DNA of 64,000 nucleotides from Mediterraneibacter butyricigenes (GTDB lineage: Bacteria > Bacillota > Clostridia > Lachnospirales > Lachnospiraceae), in contig NZ_BHGK01000001.1 in NCBI RefSeq assembly GCF_003574295.1, positions 1,922,001 to 1,986,000 on the forward strand. The letters are read 5' to 3'. Both the position numbers and the translations under genes were made by a program. Below, piece by piece: positions 60,054 through 64,000 of the stretch; position 1 is the stretch's first letter; every line of letters begins with the position of its first letter. The notes under the pieces were generated by a model. The model saw only the letters and a program-made list of their open reading frames with translations. It was not told where the DNA came from and made no database searches.

Positions 60054-61085
60054 ATGAAGAAAAACTTTTCGTCATCAAACAGAAAATACATAGCATTGAT
60101 CCTTGGAGTAGTAGGGGCAGCATTGTTGCTGTCCGTACTCTTTAAGGATAAACTGGATCTGACTTTAATCGGGAAAGTAACCACAAATCCGACAGATACG
60201 GAGGAAAATCTGGAGTATGGAAAAACCTATCATCCGTCTTCGGAGAGGATCGTCCAGAGAGATGGGGTTGTGGTGAAAAATTTTGGAACTGAACTGAAGG
60301 CAGAAGATCTGGAATCGGGAGTAATCGTTGACGCGGGAAATATGAAGGATAAGAGTGAAAAAGACATCCTGGAATTTTCGGAATATGTGGGTTACTTCTA
60401 TATGTATGATGGAGAAACAGTTTACCGGATTACCGTGAACGACCCAGAAAAGGTCCACACAGCGATTAAATCCTGTATTAAATATGAACCCATGGGAAAT
60501 TACCTCTATTCTTTAAGAGAAAAGAACGGGAAACAACGTCTGTTTCGATGCAGCGTGACCGGAACGAATGAAAAAATGTTATTCAAAGAAGAAATAGAGG
60601 ATTTCTGGGCATATGGAGGAAATCTGCTGCTTCAATTGTCAGACGGGCAGTATCGGTGGTATAACGTGGTATCAGAAAACAGTCTGGAACATACTTTGCC
60701 CAAGTTCGTCCAAAATATTAGTCTGGATCAGGATAATATCTATTACCTGAGCGATGAAAATGAGAACGATATGCGCTTATACCGACGACCCTGTAATTCA
60801 CAAGAAGATACTGCTTTTACATTTTCATCAGTTTCGACATATAGTGCTGCCGATGGGAAAATTGGCCTTCTTCTGTCTTCCCCTGACGGAAGTCTCATGG
60901 CAGCATGGTGTCAGGCTGACGGAACGGATGAATGTCAGTTTGAAGGAAAAACATTTCCGCAGGACAGCCAGGTGGATGTGTCCAAAGACCATCTCTACGT
61001 GACGGAGCCGGATGGAACAACCTGGGCGACGGAATTAGAAAAAGAAAACTGGATCAAACTGTTCGATGAGGAGAAGAATGAGTAA
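60054..61085 (+). CDS. Membrane-anchored protein with predicted beta-propeller-like repeats
   Basis: A 343-residue protein with a basic N-terminus and one membrane helix (about 11-30). The extracytoplasmic part has repeated short strands of the type YFYMYDGETVYRIT, GNYLYSLREKNGKQRLFRC, DNIYYLSDENENDMRLYRR and KDHLYVTEPDG, as in DUF5050-like propeller proteins. No catalytic motif seen. It lies between a transporter and a kinase gene, so it could sense or present the transported substrate; this is a guess. Confidence 0.6.
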   Translation: MKKNFSSSNRKYIALILGVVGAALLLSVLFKDKLDLTLIGKVTTNPTDTEENLEYGKTYHPSSERIVQRDGVVVKNFGTELKAEDLESGVIVDAGNMKDKSEKDILEFSEYVGYFYMYDGETVYRITVNDPEKVHTAIKSCIKYEPMGNYLYSLREKNGKQRLFRCSVTGTNEKMLFKEEIEDFWAYGGNLLLQLSDGQYRWYNVVSENSLEHTLPKFVQNISLDQDNIYYLSDENENDMRLYRRPCNSQEDTAFTFSSVSTYSAADGKIGLLLSSPDGSLMAAWCQADGTDECQFEGKTFPQDSQVDVSKDHLYVTEPDGTTWATELEKENWIKLFDEEKNE

Positions 61086-61095
61086 GGAGGTAAAT

Positions 61096-62619
61096 ATGAG
61101 TCAGTTAATTGCTGGTATTGATCTTGGAACCACTGCTCTGAAAATTGCAATCTTTGATACAACAGGAAAAATGTTGGGAAATGCAACATTAGAATATACC
61201 TTATATACCCCGCAGAGTTATTTTGTAGAGTCTGACCCGGCGGTGTATATGGATGCCATTGAAAAGGGATTCAAGATTCTCGGTGAAGAAAAAGGAATCC
61301 CGTTGAAAGACGTTGTGGCAATCGGATTCTCTCTCCAGTCAGAGACCATGTTCTTTGTGGATGAGAACTGCAAGCCGCTTCGTAATTCCATCAGTTGGAT
61401 GGACAACCGTGCCGTAAAACAGTCCGAATATCTGACGGAAAAATACGGGGACGAACTCTGCTATAAACACACAGGACAGGTAAGCTGGGGCGCAAACTGG
61501 CCTGTAGCCAAAGCACTCTGGGTCAAAGAAAATGAGCCGGAAGTCTTTGCAAAGACGAAAAAGATCCTGCTGATCGAAGACTTTATCATCTATCAGCTGA
61601 CCGGACGTTATGTATCTGACTGTTCCATGCTCTGTTCAACGCTGTATTGGGATATTACGACAAAGAAATACTGGCAGCCGATGCTGGATGAGTTGGGAAT
61701 GACGGAAGATAACTTCCCGGAGATCCTGGAACCAGGTGAAGTTGCCGGAACCATTTTACCGGAAATGGCAGAAAAACTGGGACTGAGCAAAGATGTTCAG
61801 GTTTGTACCGGAGCTATGGATAATGCCATCGGAGCTGTTGGTGTCGGAGCAGTTCGTTCGGGAATGTTCTCTGAGAGTATCGGATCTACCCTGGCAGTTT
61901 GTGTACCGACCGATAAGATTGTATATGATCCGAATCAGCAGATGCCGGTTCACTATTATCCAATCAAGGATACTTATATGATGCATACTTTCACATCAGG
62001 TGGAATCTGCCTGAGATGGTATCGTGATAACTTCTGCCAGATGGAAATGACCTGCGCAGAGATGACGGGAGACGACAGCTACGACCTGATGACAAAACAG
62101 GCACTCCAGACTCCTCCGGGAGCAGATGGATTGAGTTTCCTGCCACATTTGAGCGGATCTTTGGCACCGGATGTAAATCCGCATGCAACCGGAATCTTCT
62201 TCGGAATTACTATGGTACACAATAAAGGACACTTTATCCGTGCTATCATGGAATCCTTGGGATATCTGGTAAGAAGAAATATGGATGCTCTGTCAGCCAT
62301 GGGAATCGAAGTGGATGAAGTCCGTGCTTTCGGTGGCGGATCCAAGAGTCCGGTATGGAATCAAATCAAAGCAGATATCCTGCAGAAAACGATTTGTGTG
62401 ACCAGCAGTAAAGAGGCAGCTTGTCTTGGAGCAGCAATTCTGGCAGGAAAGGCAGTGGGAATCTTTGACAGTGTGGAAGCGGCGGCAGAAAGCATGGTCG
62501 ATGTGATCGCAAGATACGAGCCGAATCCGGACAATAAAGAGATCTACGACAAAGGCTATGAAGTCTACAAGAAGATGCAGGAAGACTGCAAAGACCTGTT
62601 TGAGATGGTTGCCAAGTAA
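61096..62619 (+). CDS. FGGY-family carbohydrate kinase (second paralogue)
   Basis: A 507-residue kinase: phosphate-1 motif AGIDLGTTALKIAIFD, SISWMDNRAV, catalytic-base Asp in CTGAMDNAIGAVGVGAVRSG (about 237) and RAFGGGSKSPVWNQIKADI (about 415). It differs enough from the kinase at 50238 (which has TGDEHSACVGSG) to suggest a distinct substrate or step. ATG at 61096 follows AAGGAGG; an upstream in-frame start would overlap the preceding gene. Confidence 0.87.
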   Translation: MSQLIAGIDLGTTALKIAIFDTTGKMLGNATLEYTLYTPQSYFVESDPAVYMDAIEKGFKILGEEKGIPLKDVVAIGFSLQSETMFFVDENCKPLRNSISWMDNRAVKQSEYLTEKYGDELCYKHTGQVSWGANWPVAKALWVKENEPEVFAKTKKILLIEDFIIYQLTGRYVSDCSMLCSTLYWDITTKKYWQPMLDELGMTEDNFPEILEPGEVAGTILPEMAEKLGLSKDVQVCTGAMDNAIGAVGVGAVRSGMFSESIGSTLAVCVPTDKIVYDPNQQMPVHYYPIKDTYMMHTFTSGGICLRWYRDNFCQMEMTCAEMTGDDSYDLMTKQALQTPPGADGLSFLPHLSGSLAPDVNPHATGIFFGITMVHNKGHFIRAIMESLGYLVRRNMDALSAMGIEVDEVRAFGGGSKSPVWNQIKADILQKTICVTSSKEAACLGAAILAGKAVGIFDSVEAAAESMVDVIARYEPNPDNKEIYDKGYEVYKKMQEDCKDLFEMVAK

Positions 62620-62693
62620 TTAACAGCAGTGACATTAATTTAACAGAAAAGACAGATATTTAACGAAAAATATCGAAAATATTTGCAATAATC

Positions 62694-62728
62694 AGAGGGA
62701 ATTGGAAAAGTATCCGATTCCCTCTTTT
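62694..62728 (+). terminator. Terminator of the EutH-like/kinase operon
   Basis: AGAGGGAATTGGA (62694-62706) pairs with TCCGATTCCCTCT (62713-62725) with one wobble, then TTTG. Confidence 0.8.
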
Positions 62729-62798
62729 GTATTTGAAAAAAAACAAAAAATTGTACAAAACATTAAAAATGTATGTAGTAAAAATAAACAAAAAATGC

Positions 62799-62820
62799 TA
62801 TAATAAAACCAAATTTGGTT
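62799..62820 (+). promoter_or_regulatory. -10 box and palindrome before the ATP synthase operon
   Basis: TATAAT at 62799-62804 (no clear -35 box) followed by the perfect 14-bp palindrome AACCAAATTTGGTT at 62807-62820, at the expected transcription start and ten bases before the ribosome site. The position suits a repressor operator; the regulator is unknown. Confidence 0.5.
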
Positions 62821-62839
62821 ATTTTTTCGGAGGCGTTTT

Positions 62840-63130
62840 TTGGACAAACATAACAAAAATAAAATGCTGATGTTCAGCGGTTTTATGAAAAATATTACAC
62901 TAGTGACGCAATTTGGCCTGTCCTTGCTGATGCCGCTCCTGATGTGCTTAGGCGCATGCTGGTGGTTGGTGACAAAGGTTGGACTGGGAGCCTGGGTCTA
63001 CATTCCGGGATTTATTTTCGGACTGGGCAGCTCCTTTATGGTGGCGTACCGTTTATATCTGAGTGTTTTGAAAAAAGAAGAAAAAGAAAAAAAGAAACGA
63101 ACTTCGGTTTCGTTCAATCAACATGTATAG
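62840..63130 (+). CDS. AtpZ/AtpI-type ATP synthase assembly protein
   Basis: A 96-residue protein with two membrane helices (about 20-45 and 53-75; FGLSLLMPLLMCLGACWWLV and YIPGFIFGLGSSFMVAYRLY) and a basic tail. Start TTG at 62840 has GGAGG seven bases upstream; ATG at 62864 is an alternative. The AtpZ/AtpI family aids c-ring assembly or Mg2+ handling of F-type ATP synthase, and the gene leads that operon here. Confidence 0.8.
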   Translation: MDKHNKNKMLMFSGFMKNITLVTQFGLSLLMPLLMCLGACWWLVTKVGLGAWVYIPGFIFGLGSSFMVAYRLYLSVLKKEEKEKKKRTSVSFNQHV

Positions 63131-63142
63131 GAGGACAAGGTT

Positions 63143-63544
63143 GTGAGCATACTTCAACCGGCAGTAAAAAAAGAAACACAGAAAGTTGTGGTCTATACGG
63201 TCGTAGGTGTGGTGCTGATGTGGGGCGTACTTTTCCTGCTTCGGCCGACGATGCCGGACAAGATCGTTTTCGACTATACCACGATCCTGGCAGGGATCAT
63301 AGGAGGAGGCGTGGCAATCCTGAATTTCTTTCTGATGGGAATTTCTGTACAGAATATTGCAGCCACAGAGGATCAGGATCTGGCAAAGAAAAAGATGAAG
63401 ACCAGCTATTCCCAGAGAATGGCATTGCAGTTGATCTGGGTGGTGATCGCAATCGCAGCACCATGCTTTTACTTTGTGGCGGGGATCTTACCGCTGTTGT
63501 TCCCGAGTCTGGGAATTAAATTTATGGCAGTTATTAAAAAATAA
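63143..63544 (+). CDS. atpI: ATP synthase subunit I
   Basis: A 133-residue protein with four membrane helices (VVVYTVVGVVLMWGVLFLL, TTILAGIIGGGVAILNFFL, ALQLIWVVIAIAAP and CFYFVAGILPLLFPSLG), matching the AtpI/subunit I family. GTG start at 63143 follows AGGAGGACAAGGTT. It is 52 bp upstream of atpB. Confidence 0.8.
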   Translation: MSILQPAVKKETQKVVVYTVVGVVLMWGVLFLLRPTMPDKIVFDYTTILAGIIGGGVAILNFFLMGISVQNIAATEDQDLAKKKMKTSYSQRMALQLIWVVIAIAAPCFYFVAGILPLLFPSLGIKFMAVIKK

Positions 63545-63596
63545 CTATATAAGAGGAGACTGTATCGGAAAATCTAAAGAATGGAGGTGAGAAACG

Positions 63597-64000
63597 ATGA
63601 GTATAGACATTAATGGACCAAAAGTCTTTTTTACGATCCCACTGAACATTCCGATATTGGGGGACCTGCAGATCAGTGAGACGATGATGGTGAGCTGGAT
63701 TGTTATGATTATTATTACAGGGCTCTGTATCTGGCTGACCCATGACCTGAAAGTGGAAAATATTTCCAAACGTCAGGCGGCGGCAGAGATGATCGTGGAG
63801 ACACTGAACAACTTTGTAGTCGGCAATATGGGCGAGAAGTTCCGTTATATGATCCCCTTCGTGGGAGCGTTGTTCGGAACCAGTATTGTCTCGAACCTGA
63901 TCAGTTTAACCGGGCTTCGAAGCCCGACGGCCGATTTGTCTACAGAAGCAGCCTGGGCGGTTGTGGTATTTATCATGATCACGCACCAGAAACTGAAGAC
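63597..64000 (+). CDS. atpB: F0F1 ATP synthase subunit a, 3' end beyond the window
   Basis: ATG at 63597 follows GGAGGTGA. The frame is open for 134 codons to the window end. The translation shows FTIPLNIPILGDLQISETMMV, a membrane helix WIVMIIITGLCIWL, then AEMIVETLNNFVVGNMGEKFRYMIPFVG and SLTGLRSPTADLSTEAAWA, which is the canonical subunit a N-terminal half. The essential Arg lies in the missing C-terminal half. It would form the proton path with subunit c. Confidence 0.92.
   Translation, partial: MSIDINGPKVFFTIPLNIPILGDLQISETMMVSWIVMIIITGLCIWLTHDLKVENISKRQAAAEMIVETLNNFVVGNMGEKFRYMIPFVGALFGTSIVSNLISLTGLRSPTADLSTEAAWAVVVFIMITHQKLK

Noticed and set aside
1-64000. CRISPR arrays, prophage, insertion sequences, rRNA
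   Set aside because: No regularly spaced repeats, integrase, transposase, phage structural gene or rRNA sequence was seen.

Overview
The window looks like a chromosomal segment from an anaerobic, endospore-forming Firmicute of the Lachnospiraceae type (Blautia/Dorea/Ruminococcus-like). The evidence is gene content and style: sporulation genes (SipL-like SPOCS/LysM protein, spoIIR), the murB-rapZ-whiA-crh block, type III glutamine synthetase, a large Clostridia-type SRP RNA, many GTG/TTG starts with strong GGAGG ribosome sites, and sigma-A promoters with 17-18 bp spacers. Genus assignment is inference. No phage, plasmid, insertion sequence, rRNA or CRISPR array is visible.

Layout. 1-14.7 kb: PrcB-domain fragment, SipL-like protein, ispE, an FCD-type GntR regulator, spoIIR, a CDF metal exporter, acyl-ACP thioesterase, a CvfB-like S1 protein, a small conserved protein, dnaE, pfkA, murI, a DUF1934 protein, then a repeat-derived intergenic block. 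14.8-24.6 kb: cardiolipin synthase, a trigger-factor-like lipoprotein, an amidase with a SPOR domain, a CNNM/CorC membrane protein, and murB-rapZ-whiA-crh plus a lipid kinase. 24.6-28.2 kb: tRNA-Glu(CTC), fba and glnN. 28.3-36.8 kb: signalling and envelope genes (DUF1700, an Asn/Gln-rich small protein, a degenerate GGDEF/EAL protein, an M15 peptidase, a GGDEF-REC-HD-GYP protein, a histidine-kinase remnant, dgt, an HTH protein with a disordered middle). 37-48.1 kb: an ammonium transporter fused to P-II, a DUF6128-like protein, tadA, SRP RNA, a B12-binding radical SAM protein, VanW, an AIR-synthase/Lrp/aminotransferase trio and trmL. 48.2-62.7 kb: a metabolic island described below. 62.8-64 kb: the start of the F-type ATP synthase operon, with atpB cut by the window edge.

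The most interesting region is 48.2-62.7 kb. It holds a DeoR/GlpR regulator, a HAD-IIA phosphatase, an FGGY kinase and a glycerol-1-phosphate-dehydrogenase-family enzyme, which is the same kind of trio as AraL-AraB-AraM of Bacillus. A divergent operon follows with a GlpA-like dehydrogenase, an FAD oxidoreductase, a DUF1667 Fe-S protein and a Cof-type HAD phosphatase. Next comes an operon with a phosphate-binding TIM barrel, an EutH-like transporter, a membrane-anchored predicted beta-propeller and a second FGGY kinase. Together these suggest uptake, phosphorylation, oxidation and dephosphorylation of an unidentified polyol or amino-alcohol, under a DeoR regulator. Repeated AAACGA-type boxes lie in the divergent spacer and before the regulator gene.

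Other notable points: matching promoter-then-terminator leaders in front of both nitrogen assimilation genes (glnN and amtB); an HPr-like protein with Glu at position 15 and Ser46 kept (Crh-like); a HAD-IIA gene whose nucleophile codon lies upstream of every ATG/GTG/TTG; and families of hairpin-rich dispersed intergenic repeats.
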